Notes: a model not told the origin generated them from the sequence alone. A stretch of 64,000 nt of DNA from Paenibacillus soyae (GCF_024623455.1 NZ_JANIPJ010000007.1:186001-250000), one strand, 5' to 3'. Counted from the stretch's first letter, positions 17,178-25,704 are shown. Program-made: numbers and translations.

Positions 17178-17361
17178 AGTGGAACTGAGCGCCCTTATTT
17201 ATAGGAAAATAGGCCATTTGGGGGGACTAGCGGAACTGAGCGCCCTTATTTCCTCGATTTTGCTTAGAATCACCATGAAAACAGGGGAATAACGTCTCTC
17301 AGTTCCGCTACCATTAAAAAAACGCTGAATTATCCGAAATAAGGGCTCTCAGTTCCGCTGC
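17178..17361. repeat. Four-armed palindromic repeat element, copy 2
   Basis: Direct arms GGAACTGAGCGCCCTTATTT start at 17181 and 17232 (51 bp apart). Inverted arms AGTTCC start at 17301 and 17351 (50 bp apart), the last preceded by GAAATAAGGGCTCTC. The inner direct arm and the last inverted arm are complementary over more than 20 bp with one mismatch. It occupies the divergent intergenic region between the AraC gene and the next membrane protein. Confidence 0.8.
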
Positions 17362-17460
17362 ATGGAGCTCAACCTGGAAGGTGCAACCAACCATACTTAT
17401 GGAGCGTTGAAGTTAGGGTAACCGTTGGAGAGCTGTACAGAAGTAGGGAGGGGAGATAAA

Positions 17461-18135
17461 GTGTTTAGAAAAGAAGCGCTGTTTTTTCTGCTCATTCTAA
17501 TTGGTCTGCTCCTTATATCCAACAGCCACCTCGGCTATTCGTTTGGAGACAGCGTGTTTAGAGCGATTGGAATATCGCCGTGGACTCAAGGAGATGATTC
17601 AGGGCTGCACATCTCGGTAATAGCCGGATTCCTTGCCCTTGCTGCCGGCTACATGGGCGCGGTGAAGTTTTATCAAGCGAGGTTCCCGAAAATTCGGAGC
17701 AGGATCATACTGAGCTGCATCGCATTCGTGCTTCTGTTTCCGATTGTGACCGAGAATGCAATGATTCTTCGTCATTATCATTCCTATTCTTTCTCCTCCG
17801 TCGCTTTCTCCGAAAAGAACAGCCAATGCAGCTATCAATCGGAAGGAGCGAGTGTAAAAGCGAATTGTACCTTGACTCTCATCAACTATGGGCAAGAGAA
17901 GGTTTTAACAATTAGACCTTATCCCATTCAAAGTCCAATGAAGCTCAAGCTCGATCCGATATTGATTACGCTTCCTGCTCATCAGAAGCTCAGCATTAGC
18001 ACCGATTTTGACGGCAGATTGCTAGAGGAAGCTAGCCTCTCCGGTTGGTCGAACGACATCGGCATTGAAATCGAGTTCAGCGGCGTTAAGAAAAAGTACG
18101 GCAAAGAGATCGACTATGAATGGACTGCGGGGTAA
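17461..18135 (+). CDS. Membrane protein of unknown function
   Basis: 224 residues. Three hydrophobic segments are visible: near the N-terminus (LFFLLILIGLLLIS), at about 55-75 (ISVIAGFLALAAGYMGAV) and at about 85-105 (IILSCIAFVLLFPIV). A soluble C-terminal part of about 110 residues follows, probably outside, with a Cys pair (SQCSYQ and KANCTL) and a beta-rich pattern. I do not recognise a family. GTG 17461 is preferred because GGGAGGGGA precedes it by about 6 bp. The following acetyltransferase gene starts 6 bp after its stop, so the two are likely co-transcribed. Confidence 0.7.
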   Translation: MFRKEALFFLLILIGLLLISNSHLGYSFGDSVFRAIGISPWTQGDDSGLHISVIAGFLALAAGYMGAVKFYQARFPKIRSRIILSCIAFVLLFPIVTENAMILRHYHSYSFSSVAFSEKNSQCSYQSEGASVKANCTLTLINYGQEKVLTIRPYPIQSPMKLKLDPILITLPAHQKLSISTDFDGRLLEEASLSGWSNDIGIEIEFSGVKKKYGKEIDYEWTAG

Positions 18136-18141
18136 ACGTAA

Positions 18142-18573
18142 ATGAACAATGGACTTCAAATCAGGATTGGCTCTGCTCATGATTTAGATATTCTAGCGGA
18201 GCTTAACAAACAGCTTATCGAAGATGAACAACATGATAATAAAATGAATTTCGATCAGTTGAAAGAGAGAATGCGATCTTTCATTAGTACAGACTATTCC
18301 TCCTATATATTCGAGGAAAATGGCGAAGCGGTAGGCTATGCATTAGTCAACCATTCCAGACAGCCCTTGTATGTAAGACAATTTTTTATATGCAGAAATT
18401 GCCGGAGAAGAGGCTATGGCAAGCAGGCCTTTCATCAGTTACTCGGCCTATTAAATGCCAAAAGTTTAGATATTGAAGTGATGACTTGGAATCATCGTGG
18501 GCTTGCATTTTGGAAGTCACTTGGATTTCAAGAGAGAAGTGTTTATATGAGATTTGAGGATACAAATGAATAA
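18142..18573 (+). CDS. GNAT-family N-acetyltransferase
   Basis: 143 residues with GNAT motifs: QFFICRNCRRRGYGKQAFHQLL (motif A, R-R-G-Y-G-K) and IEVMTWNHRGLAFWKSLGFQER (motif B), each binding acetyl-CoA. The closing part resembles aminoglycoside- or amine-acetylating relatives, but the substrate cannot be given. It starts 6 bp after the membrane-protein gene without a strong RBS, which points to translational coupling. Confidence 0.82.
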   Translation: MNNGLQIRIGSAHDLDILAELNKQLIEDEQHDNKMNFDQLKERMRSFISTDYSSYIFEENGEAVGYALVNHSRQPLYVRQFFICRNCRRRGYGKQAFHQLLGLLNAKSLDIEVMTWNHRGLAFWKSLGFQERSVYMRFEDTNE

Positions 18574-18807
18574 AATATTACGCTATATCAAGGTGGAAAC
18601 ACCCTGTTTATGGGTGGAGAAACAGAAAACAGATTTGGGGAGTTCGGTCAACTGGCAGTAGATCACGGTCCGGCGGCGGAGTAGGTTCATGCGGTAGCCG
18701 AGTGTAGCAATATTTATGGTTCGTAATACTTTCGCCCTGTTCGCCTCCTGGAAAATATGGGATGATGCATTTACCAGGGCTCGAGGTTACTAGCCGCGGG
18801 TTCTGGT

Positions 18808-18885
18808 CTTCAGGCTATTGCGATCCTTCCTTCTAACTCAAACTGGCGAATTAGGGTCGCAGCTTTCCTGAAGAGTCTTTTTTTT
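18808..18885 (+). terminator. Attenuator-like terminator hairpin before the TerD-like gene
   Basis: An outer 7-bp stem CTTCAGG / CCTGAAG (18808-18814 with 18867-18873) and an inner 7-bp stem GCGATCC / GGGTCGC (18820-18826 with 18854-18860) are followed by eight T (18878-18885) and, directly after, the GGGGGA ribosome site of the next gene. The remaining 18574-18807 stretch has no reading frame or RNA family that I recognise; it could be a leader or a small RNA. Confidence 0.65.
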
Positions 18886-18898
18886 CGGGGGACTTACC

Positions 18899-21004
18899 AT
18901 GATAAATTCGATTTATTTGCGCAGAGCGGGTAAGGTAATCATGGACCAAGAGCCAAGCACGGATGTGGTCTCGAAGGCTTGGCTGGCTACCGCAATGAAC
19001 AATATCGAGGCTTTAGGTTATCGGCTCACTTCCCGCTTGACGCGGGCGTTGAGCCAACTATCCAAGAGAGACTTTGAAGAGTTCTACAAATGGATCCTTG
19101 CCGATCTGAAGACGATGGTCGGGGCTCATGTTCCGTATCGGCCCATGTACCCGGGGTTTCCCGATCAAGTGATGCAGGAATCCGATGCGGACCTCTATCT
19201 GAACGCCATTTATCATTACTACACCCTGCTTCTTCCTATTAATGAAGGCGAGAGCAGAACAATGCCTTTGAATGGGGAAGCACAACGTTTCAAAATCATC
19301 GATCTGGGATCGAGGGCGGAGTTTAACGTATTAATCCGCCAGTTGATGGAAGCCAAAGGGTCAATCTCCGAAGCCGATAAAGAAGACATAGATCATGCGA
19401 TTAGATATGCGGAAATCGAAGAAATAACGGAGCTTCTCCCTCCAGAGATTCCATTCAAGGAAAACGCGGCATTCGTGGCAGGATTGCTATGGAAGCATGG
19501 CAAGGCGGATGCGAGTGTAATTGGGCAGTTCATGAAGACGGCGACCGACGTCCTGCGCCTGGCCGTCGCCTGGTCCGGCGGCGATACGAGCCTTGCCGAG
19601 GCGTGCCGTTTCCGCAAGTTCACGCGCCCGGAGAGAAAGCTGCTCCTCTCCCTGCTGGAACAATGCGATCCGATGACGGAGGACATGCTGCGATACAAGC
19701 CGCGCTGGATTCGCTTGGGCGAAATCCTCCATCCGTCCGAATATAAGCACCGATTTCCGCGATCTCGGGAAGCCTTCGATATTTTGCGTAACAATAAGCC
19801 TTTCGTAACGTATAACAGCAGCGTCGAGCTCGCCTTTCAATCGAATCAAATTTGGATGCTTATCGAGTTGCTGATGCTGCGCCCAGGCGAATTCGCCAGA
19901 AGGCTGGATCAGCTAACGCGTTCTACGGAACACGCAGAGTACGTCGTTCTAGCATTTGAAGAGGTTGTCCACGATGTCTCGACGCCCGTGCTGCTTCAGG
20001 TGAAATCTCATTTCGCGCATCGCAAGGAACCAATGAAGCTGCGGACTTTTTTCCCTAAAGGCAATGTGGCCAAAGCATACGCGATTCCCCATTCGCTCCC
20101 CGAGATCGCGGCAGAGATATGCGGGTCTATTGTAGAGGTTTGCGAACGGGAGCTGCTTCGACGTTTCTCCATGCTGCCTCCGCTTGGCAAGACGTTTGTC
20201 GATCCGCGGTTGAAAGAGTATCTGGTTCCGTTCTCCGAGCGTTCGGCCAGCAAGGCGCTTCGCACTATCGTTCGAGGAAGCCGGGTGCCGATGCCGGAAG
20301 GGGATACGATTCGTTTCTTCAACTGGTGGAAAGAGGGGAATGTCAATGGTCAGCCGACGGGGCGGGTCGATATTGACTTATCTGCCGTCCTATACGATCG
20401 AAACTGGCAGTATATCGAGCATATTTCGTATACGAACCTTCGCTCCTCCAAATATCTAGCCGTTCACAGCGGGGATATCGTGTCTGCGCCACATGGCGCG
20501 TGTGAATTCATTGACCTGCACATCCCGTCAATCGTCGAATACGGCGGACGGTACGTCGTAGCGTCTCTTCAATCGTTCACGGAGCAGCCGTATCGCGATT
20601 TGCCGGAATGCTTCGCGGGGTGGATGATGCGCAGAAAACCGGGTTCCGGCGAGGTCTTCGAGCCAACCGCGGTGGTCGATAAGATCGACTTGACGGCTGA
20701 TACGCAGATTGCGATTCCCGTTATTATGGATTTAGTGAAGCGCACCGTCATTTGGACCGACCTCGCTCTTACCCGACATCCCGATTACTACAATAACGTA
20801 GAAGGGAATCGACGCGGGATGTCGCTTATGGGCCATGCGATGACCGAATTAAGAAAGCCGGATTTATTTGATCTGTTCCAGATCCACGCGAAGGCGAGAG
20901 GAGAGCTCGTCGAGACCGCGGAACAGGCGGAGACGATATTCGCTTCGGACAGAGGCGTGACCCCGTTCGATATCGAGAGGATCATGGCGGAGTATTTGGC
21001 TTAG
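18899..21004 (+). CDS. TerD-like domain protein of unknown function
   Basis: 701 residues, no signal peptide or membrane segment. The first two thirds (about 1-460) are mostly helical and not recognised. From about 470 to 590 the pattern is that of the TerD stress-protein fold: GRVDIDLSAVLYDRNW, IEHISYTNLRSS, AVHSGDI, then an E/D-rich strand and FAGWMMRRKPGSG, matching TerD positions D-x-D-L-S-A, Y-x-N-L-x-S and H-x-G-D. TerD proteins bind calcium and act in tellurite, phage and chemical stress systems; the loop Asp residues are partly kept. No other ter gene is nearby. RBS GGGGGA lies 7 bp ahead of the ATG, immediately behind a terminator hairpin. Confidence 0.7.
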   Translation: MINSIYLRRAGKVIMDQEPSTDVVSKAWLATAMNNIEALGYRLTSRLTRALSQLSKRDFEEFYKWILADLKTMVGAHVPYRPMYPGFPDQVMQESDADLYLNAIYHYYTLLLPINEGESRTMPLNGEAQRFKIIDLGSRAEFNVLIRQLMEAKGSISEADKEDIDHAIRYAEIEEITELLPPEIPFKENAAFVAGLLWKHGKADASVIGQFMKTATDVLRLAVAWSGGDTSLAEACRFRKFTRPERKLLLSLLEQCDPMTEDMLRYKPRWIRLGEILHPSEYKHRFPRSREAFDILRNNKPFVTYNSSVELAFQSNQIWMLIELLMLRPGEFARRLDQLTRSTEHAEYVVLAFEEVVHDVSTPVLLQVKSHFAHRKEPMKLRTFFPKGNVAKAYAIPHSLPEIAAEICGSIVEVCERELLRRFSMLPPLGKTFVDPRLKEYLVPFSERSASKALRTIVRGSRVPMPEGDTIRFFNWWKEGNVNGQPTGRVDIDLSAVLYDRNWQYIEHISYTNLRSSKYLAVHSGDIVSAPHGACEFIDLHIPSIVEYGGRYVVASLQSFTEQPYRDLPECFAGWMMRRKPGSGEVFEPTAVVDKIDLTADTQIAIPVIMDLVKRTVIWTDLALTRHPDYYNNVEGNRRGMSLMGHAMTELRKPDLFDLFQIHAKARGELVETAEQAETIFASDRGVTPFDIERIMAEYLA

Positions 21005-21040
21005 AGGTACATGTTGCCAAGCCTTCGGTTCTAATTGGAG

Positions 21041-21074
21041 GAGCCTGCGTAAAGCGGGCTCTTTCTGTTTTTTC
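21041..21074 (+). terminator. Intrinsic terminator after the TerD-like gene
   Basis: GAGCCTGC / GCGGGCTC (21041-21048 with 21054-21061) is followed by a T-rich tail. Confidence 0.75.
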
Positions 21075-21075
21075 G

Positions 21076-21273
21076 TTATCTCGTGTATTTCTCAACTGGA
21101 TCTGTTGCAGCGTTAAAGCTCCGTATATCTCTATGATGATTGACCTCGTTTTTGGTTTGCACCATAGCTCCCCACACCACGAAAACAAGCGTTAATAATC
21201 CCATAAGCGCATAAGCGAGTTTAAAATAGTCAAAATAGAAGCTTAATGCGATACCAACAACGCTAAGCAGCAA
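21076..21273 (-). CDS. Possible small two-span membrane protein
   Basis: About 65 residues from a TTG; the frame is open a further 10 codons upstream (to a TAA) without an ATG. Two hydrophobic stretches (LLSVVGIALSFYF and AYALMGLLTLVFVVWGAMV) precede a charged tail. No good ribosome site is visible, so it could be the worn remainder of a longer gene or a chance frame. It is the only candidate in the 21005-21385 gap; its tail runs into the terminator of the TerD-like gene. Confidence 0.35.
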   Translation of the reverse strand: MLLSVVGIALSFYFDYFKLAYALMGLLTLVFVVWGAMVQTKNEVNHHRDIRSFNAATDPVEKYTR

Positions 21274-21385
21274 TAAGAACCACGGCGTATTACTCCCATA
21301 ATGCTCTTACTGATATTGAAACGTCGTTAAGTTAGTTACAGTATATAGGGTTAAACCATATTCAAAGCGAGGTGTCCGCTCCAAG

Positions 21386-22165
21386 ATGACGAGTATAGAA
21401 GCCAAAGATGATTTAAGGGCGGAATTAAGATTAATCGAACAGTGGGAGCAAGAACAGAAGGATCTCTTTTTCTGGGAAAAACTAGGCAGGCTGCCCTTCG
21501 CCATTCTAGACCGGTTCACCCCGAAGTTCGTCCAGGACAAAATAGGAACGGCGCTTGATGAGCTCGGCAGCTACATTCAGAACGGCGGACGCTATTTGAT
21601 CAGCAGGCGGGATGATGCAGCGGCGTTGGATCAGGTCGCCCAGCTTCCGCTCAGCAGAATGGATGAGATGGCCGACAGCATTATCCAATCAAGCACCAAA
21701 ACAGCAGCGGTGCAAGGCGCAACGACGGGAATCGGCGGGATCTTTACGCTTGCTATCGACATTCCGCTCCTGCTCGGAATCTCGCTTAAAGCGCTGCAGG
21801 AGATCGCGCTCACCTACGGCTATGATCCGACCGACAAATCGGAGCGGATTTTTATCGTCAAATGCCTGCAATTCGCCTCTGCCGACATCGTGGGCAAAAA
21901 AGCCATTCTGGATGACCTTGCCGCTTTCCATTCGGGCGAGAAGAGCGGGCAGGTTATGTCTCAGCTGCAGGGCTGGCGCGAGGTCATGCTTTCGTACAGG
22001 GACAACTTTGGTTGGAAAAAGCTGTTCCAGATGATTCCGATCGCTGGTATGCTATTCGGCGCTTATCTCAACCGATCAACGCTCCAGGATGTTTCGGAGA
22101 CGGGGAAAATGATGTACCGGAAACGCAGAATTCTCGAAAAATTGAAGAGTATCGAACAATCCTGA
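21386..22165 (+). CDS. EcsC-family protein
   Basis: 259 residues matching the EcsC superfamily: an N-terminal charged helix (WEQEQKDLFFWEKLGRLPF), then AVQGATTGIGGIFTLAIDIPLLLGISLKAL (about 110-140, membrane-associated helices), YGYDPTDKSERIFIVKCL and a C-terminal IPIAGMLFGAYLN segment. The family is named after the third gene of the Bacillus ecs locus but its molecular function is unknown; a membrane-stress role has been suggested for some members. Single gene with its own terminator. Confidence 0.85.
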   Translation: MTSIEAKDDLRAELRLIEQWEQEQKDLFFWEKLGRLPFAILDRFTPKFVQDKIGTALDELGSYIQNGGRYLISRRDDAAALDQVAQLPLSRMDEMADSIIQSSTKTAAVQGATTGIGGIFTLAIDIPLLLGISLKALQEIALTYGYDPTDKSERIFIVKCLQFASADIVGKKAILDDLAAFHSGEKSGQVMSQLQGWREVMLSYRDNFGWKKLFQMIPIAGMLFGAYLNRSTLQDVSETGKMMYRKRRILEKLKSIEQS

Positions 22166-22171
22166 GCCTTA

Positions 22172-22204
22172 CAAGGAGCAGCTTGCGCAGCTGCTCCTTT
22201 TTTA
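22172..22204 (+). terminator. Intrinsic terminator after the EcsC-family gene
   Basis: AAGGAGCAGCT / AGCTGCTCCTT stem (22173-22183 with 22188-22198) is followed by T to 22203. Confidence 0.9.
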
Positions 22205-22252
22205 TTGGCCGCGGAATAGGCGGCTTTAAGATAGGGGATTAGTAAAAAGTGG

Positions 22253-22281
22253 TTGCGGCAAGCACGGAGATTATTTATAAT
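22253..22281 (+). promoter_or_regulatory. SigmaA promoter of the CDF exporter gene
   Basis: -35 TTGCGG (22253-22258), 17-bp spacer and a perfect -10 TATAAT (22276-22281). The CzrA-like operator starts 3 bp after it. Confidence 0.8.
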
Positions 22282-22283
22282 AC

Positions 22284-22303
22284 ATATGAGCATGTATTCA
22301 TAT
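22284..22303. promoter_or_regulatory. CzrA/SmtB-type operator
   Basis: ATATGAGCATGTATTCATAT: arms ATATGA and TCATAT are perfect inverted repeats 8 bp apart. From memory, the staphylococcal czr operator core is ATATGAACATATGTTCATAT, which this site matches at 17 of 20 positions. It covers the transcription start of the zinc exporter gene, ideal for repression relieved by zinc. Confidence 0.75.
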
Positions 22304-22352
22304 ATTGTGTTCGATAATTGGTTCAAAGAGCAAGCGAAGCGGGAGGGACGAC

Positions 22353-23396
22353 ATGAGTAATCTTCACGATCGCGGAACGCGAAATAAACATGAGCAAGGA
22401 GATAGCTGCGGGCATTCTCATTCTCACGAAGGAGCGCACGATCATTCGCACGGACATGATCACAACCATGATCATAGCCACGAACACGGTCACCATCATC
22501 ACGGTCATCTCGGACATCACCATCACGGTCCGAATAACAAAGCGGGATTGGCAATCGCTCTTATCATTACGTCCGGCATTATGCTTCTCGAGTTTGTTGG
22601 CGGGCTCGTCACGGGATCGCTGGCGCTGCTTTCGGATTCCGGTCATATGCTGAGCGATGCGGGCGCGCTTGCGCTCAGCCTTGCGGCGATGTGGTTCGCG
22701 GCGAAGCCGGCTTCGCCCAATAAGACGTACGGGTACTATCGTTTTGAAATATTGGCGGCGCTGCTCAACGGCGTCACATTGTTCGTCATAGCGGGCTTCA
22801 TCATCGCCGAGGCGATCGAGCGGCTTCAGAATCCGCCCGAGGTGGCGAGCGGCTCGATGATGTTGATCGCCGCGATTGGTCTGCTGGCGAATTTGATCAG
22901 CGCTTGGGTGCTGATGCGCAAAGGAGACGTGCACGGTAATTTGAATGTGCGCAGCGCTTATTTGCATATTTTGGGGGATGCGCTCGGTTCGGTCGGGGCG
23001 ATAGTCGCTGGATTGGTCATGATGGCGTTCAATTGGTACATTGCCGATCCGATCATCAGCGTCATCGTCGCCTTGCTCATTCTGAAGAGCGCTTGGGGCG
23101 TCATCCAGGCGACGGTTCACATTCTGATGGAGGGTACTCCCGTCACGATCGACGCCGCGCAAGTACGCAAGTCGCTCCTCGATATCGAAGGGGTCAAGGA
23201 TGTGCACGATCTTCATATTTGGACGATTACGTCGGGGCTTGATTCCTTGTCCTGCCACTTGCTCATCGAGGATGGCGCAAGCAGCCAGAGAGTGCTTCAA
23301 GAGGCGGTCAAGCGGATCGAAGAAACGTTTAAAATCCAGCATACGACCATCCAGGTGGAGAAGTCGCAGCTGCAGCATTCGGAGATGAAGGTATAG
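22353..23396 (+). CDS. Cation diffusion facilitator, zinc/cobalt exporter (CzcD/ZitB type)
   Basis: 347 residues, six membrane spans, proton-driven efflux of Zn(II) and similar ions. The N-terminal 60 residues are strongly His-rich (HSHSHEGAHDHSHGHDHNHD and more), a metal-loading tail. The transport-site motif H-x3-D occurs in helix 2 (SDSGHMLSDAGAL) and helix 5 (LHILGDALGS), as in Zn-type CDFs. The C-terminal cytoplasmic domain (about 265-345) has DVHDLHIWTI with metal-binding His. ATG 22353 has GGGAGGG ahead and is preferred to 22305. A CzrA-like operator sits on its promoter. Confidence 0.92.
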   Translation: MSNLHDRGTRNKHEQGDSCGHSHSHEGAHDHSHGHDHNHDHSHEHGHHHHGHLGHHHHGPNNKAGLAIALIITSGIMLLEFVGGLVTGSLALLSDSGHMLSDAGALALSLAAMWFAAKPASPNKTYGYYRFEILAALLNGVTLFVIAGFIIAEAIERLQNPPEVASGSMMLIAAIGLLANLISAWVLMRKGDVHGNLNVRSAYLHILGDALGSVGAIVAGLVMMAFNWYIADPIISVIVALLILKSAWGVIQATVHILMEGTPVTIDAAQVRKSLLDIEGVKDVHDLHIWTITSGLDSLSCHLLIEDGASSQRVLQEAVKRIEETFKIQHTTIQVEKSQLQHSEMKV

Positions 23397-23408
23397 TTGT
23401 TGTTATAA

Positions 23409-23456
23409 AAAAACGGCGTTCGAATGGGCTTTGAACCATCCGAACGCCGTTTTTTG
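23409..23456. terminator. Bidirectional terminator
   Basis: AACGGCGTTCG / CGAACGCCGTT stem around 23413-23452, A-rich on the left and T-rich on the right, serves the CDF gene and the converging ABC-2 operon. Confidence 0.9.
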
Positions 23457-24590
23457 TTATCTCGTCGCCGCGATCGACTTGGATTTATAGACGACGGATG
23501 CGATCAGGTAGCAGACGATGCCCCAGATGCTCATGATGCCGATCCCCATCCAGAAGGTGCTGGACAGGATGCCGTTCGCGTAGATTAAGCCGTCCCGCAT
23601 GCCATCGACGAAATAGGTGAGCGGCAGCAGCTTCGGTACGATCTGGAGCCAATCGGGCAGCGTGTTGACGGGGAAAAACACGCCGCTCAGGAACATCATC
23701 AGCATGCTCGCGATATTCGCCATGCCCATGTAGGCTTCCATCGTCTTGCTGAAGGAGGAGAAGAGATATCCCATTGCGCTGAACACAAGCGCACCGACAA
23801 TGAACGCGATCAGCAGGCTGAACACGTTAATATGCAGCGTTGCGCCGAACGCGAACACGCCGACCAACGCGAGGCACACGATCTGGATGATGCCGAGCAT
23901 CAGCCTGACGAACATGCCGGCGAGGCCGAATAAGCCCATCTTGGCCGGCGTCATGCGCATCCGCTTCAGAAGGCCGCGCTTACGCATATCGACGATCTCG
24001 ACCATGCCGAACAGTCCGCCTTGCGCCACGGACAAGCCAATCATGCCCGTCAGCAGGAAGTCCTGGTATTTCACGTCATCCGCGGCGGAAGTAATGGATT
24101 CCATGCTGACGGAGTAGGTCGCGGTCGCGCCCACGGCTGAGAGATTAGCCTGCTGAACCAGCGTATTCAGGATGCTGGATACCGCTTGCGTTGTCGCGCC
24201 GGCTTCATTGGCCCGGTTGACGTACAGGCCGACATCGGATACGCCTTCTTGACCGGGCAGGACGATTAGCGCGTCGACGTCCTCGTTCTCGACCCATTCT
24301 TTACCCTGCTCGATCGAGACGGGCTGTTCGTCCTTTACTTCAAGCACGGGAATGGATTTCAGCTGCTCAAGCAGCATGGCCGAGGAAGCGTTCGGGGAAG
24401 GGTCCGCCACGGCAATCGTCGCCTTGAAGTTCCCCGAGCCGCCTCCTCCGAAGATGATCATGAACAGAATCATTAGAATGACGGGGAAGAACACGCTCCA
24501 GAACCAGGTCTGCTTGTCTCGGAACATCATCTTCACCTGAGCTGCGAACATGCTTGCGAATTGTTTGGCGGCCACCCCTAATCCCTCCAT
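23457..24590 (-). CDS. ABC-2 type transporter permease
   Basis: 377 residues. One membrane segment near the N-terminus (WFWSVFFPVILMILFMIIF), a large extracellular domain (about 45-175) and a C-terminal group of five to six spans (LLTGMIGLSVAQGGLFGMVE onward) are the YhgE/DrrB-like ABC2_membrane_3 layout. It forms an exporter with the ATPase gene that it overlaps by 13 bp. Substrates of the family include drugs, lipids and antibiotics; none can be assigned. Its stop lies at the bidirectional terminator. Confidence 0.88.
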   Translation of the reverse strand: MEGLGVAAKQFASMFAAQVKMMFRDKQTWFWSVFFPVILMILFMIIFGGGGSGNFKATIAVADPSPNASSAMLLEQLKSIPVLEVKDEQPVSIEQGKEWVENEDVDALIVLPGQEGVSDVGLYVNRANEAGATTQAVSSILNTLVQQANLSAVGATATYSVSMESITSAADDVKYQDFLLTGMIGLSVAQGGLFGMVEIVDMRKRGLLKRMRMTPAKMGLFGLAGMFVRLMLGIIQIVCLALVGVFAFGATLHINVFSLLIAFIVGALVFSAMGYLFSSFSKTMEAYMGMANIASMLMMFLSGVFFPVNTLPDWLQIVPKLLPLTYFVDGMRDGLIYANGILSSTFWMGIGIMSIWGIVCYLIASVVYKSKSIAATR

Positions 24591-25507
24591 TCCTTGCCCG
24601 TGAACGCGATAAAGACATCCTCCAGGCTCATTTCCCGAATTGAAATTTGTTCGACGCGGTAGCCTTTATCCTTCGTAAAACCGAACAAGTCGTACAGCGT
24701 CTCTTCCGGCTTCGTCGTCCATAGCTTGAGCGAAGCGCCTTCGAGCTCGGTGCGGACGACGGCAGCGTTCTGTCTTGCCGCTTGCTCCGTCTCCGCCGCG
24801 GCTGTCGCGCCGTCAAGGAATGACAGCCGGACCTCGCGTTCCTTCGTCAGTCTATCGATCAGCGCGGCGGGCGTGTCCAGGGTGACGATTTTGCCTTGAT
24901 CCACGATGCAGACCCGGTCGCTCAGCTTCTCCGCTTCTTCCATGTAATGAGTGGTAAGGATCGTTGTTTTGCCGATTTGCTTCAGCTTCAGCACAATGTC
25001 CCATATGTTGCGGCGCGCTTGAGGATCGAGACCGGTCGTCGGTTCGTCAAGGAAAATGATTTTCGGATCGTTGATCATCGCGAGCCCGATCGCAAGCCGC
25101 TGCTTCTGGCCTCCGGACAGCTTCTTCACATGCTTGTTCCGCTGGTCGGTTAAGCTGATCATGTCCATGACCTCCGCGGCCGGGCGGGCATGAGGATAGA
25201 AGGTCGCGAACAGCTCCAAATTTTCTTGCACGGTGAGCAGATCGAACAGCGCGCTGGATTGAGGCTGCACGCCGATTTCCCTTTTGATGCGGTCCTCGTC
25301 CTTGACCCAGGTTAAGCTTCCGAACCGAATGTCGCCGGAGTCGGGGGGCAGCAGGCCTTCGATCATTTCTAAGGTGGTTGTCTTGCCGGCTCCGTTCGGG
25401 CCGATAATGGTGAATATTTCGCCAGGCTCGACGGAGAAGCTGATCTCCTCCACGGCTCTCACGTCGCCAAACGACTTGCGCAGCCGGTTCACCTCGAGTA
25501 CGGGCAT
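24578..25507 (-). CDS. ABC transporter ATP-binding protein (drug-export type)
   Basis: 309 residues. Walker A GPNGAGKTT (about 36-44), Q-loop VQPQSSALFD, signature LSGGQKQRL (about 137), Walker B IIFLDEPTTGLD and the H-loop LTTHYMEE are all intact. A C-terminal extension of about 90 residues (SLKLWTTKPEETLYDLFGF, SLEDVFIAFTGKEW) is typical of the DrrA/NatA class. First gene of the minus-strand exporter operon, with AAGGAG ahead of its ATG. Confidence 0.93.
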   Translation of the reverse strand: MPVLEVNRLRKSFGDVRAVEEISFSVEPGEIFTIIGPNGAGKTTTLEMIEGLLPPDSGDIRFGSLTWVKDEDRIKREIGVQPQSSALFDLLTVQENLELFATFYPHARPAAEVMDMISLTDQRNKHVKKLSGGQKQRLAIGLAMINDPKIIFLDEPTTGLDPQARRNIWDIVLKLKQIGKTTILTTHYMEEAEKLSDRVCIVDQGKIVTLDTPAALIDRLTKEREVRLSFLDGATAAAETEQAARQNAAVVRTELEGASLKLWTTKPEETLYDLFGFTKDKGYRVEQISIREMSLEDVFIAFTGKEWRD

Positions 25508-25704
25508 CGCTGGATCACTCCTTTTTAATAAACATCCTCATTAGTCCTGTCTAAGTCACATTGTACTCTTAAAAAAGGCTGCCGATTACCGTCCCGAGAA
25601 TGCTGTCTTCTCCGTCTGGAGACCGAGTTCAAGAGGGTTCGGGCGCATCGTATCGAATTTATGTAGAAGATGGATTGGATAGAACGAAGGAGAGTGAAGC
25701 GAGG

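Noticed and set aside
18630-18720. tRNA-like or group-II-like pieces in the 18.6-18.7 kb gap
   Set aside because: No T-arm GTTCGAATC core, no consistent cloverleaf pairing.
18574-18885. T-box or other known riboswitch before the TerD-like gene
   Set aside because: The T-box core (GGTGGNACCGCG type) is absent; only terminator stems are clear, so no class was assigned.
7926-23396. ArsR and CDF exporter as one operon
   Set aside because: They are 14 kb apart with many terminators between; only regulation in trans is proposed.
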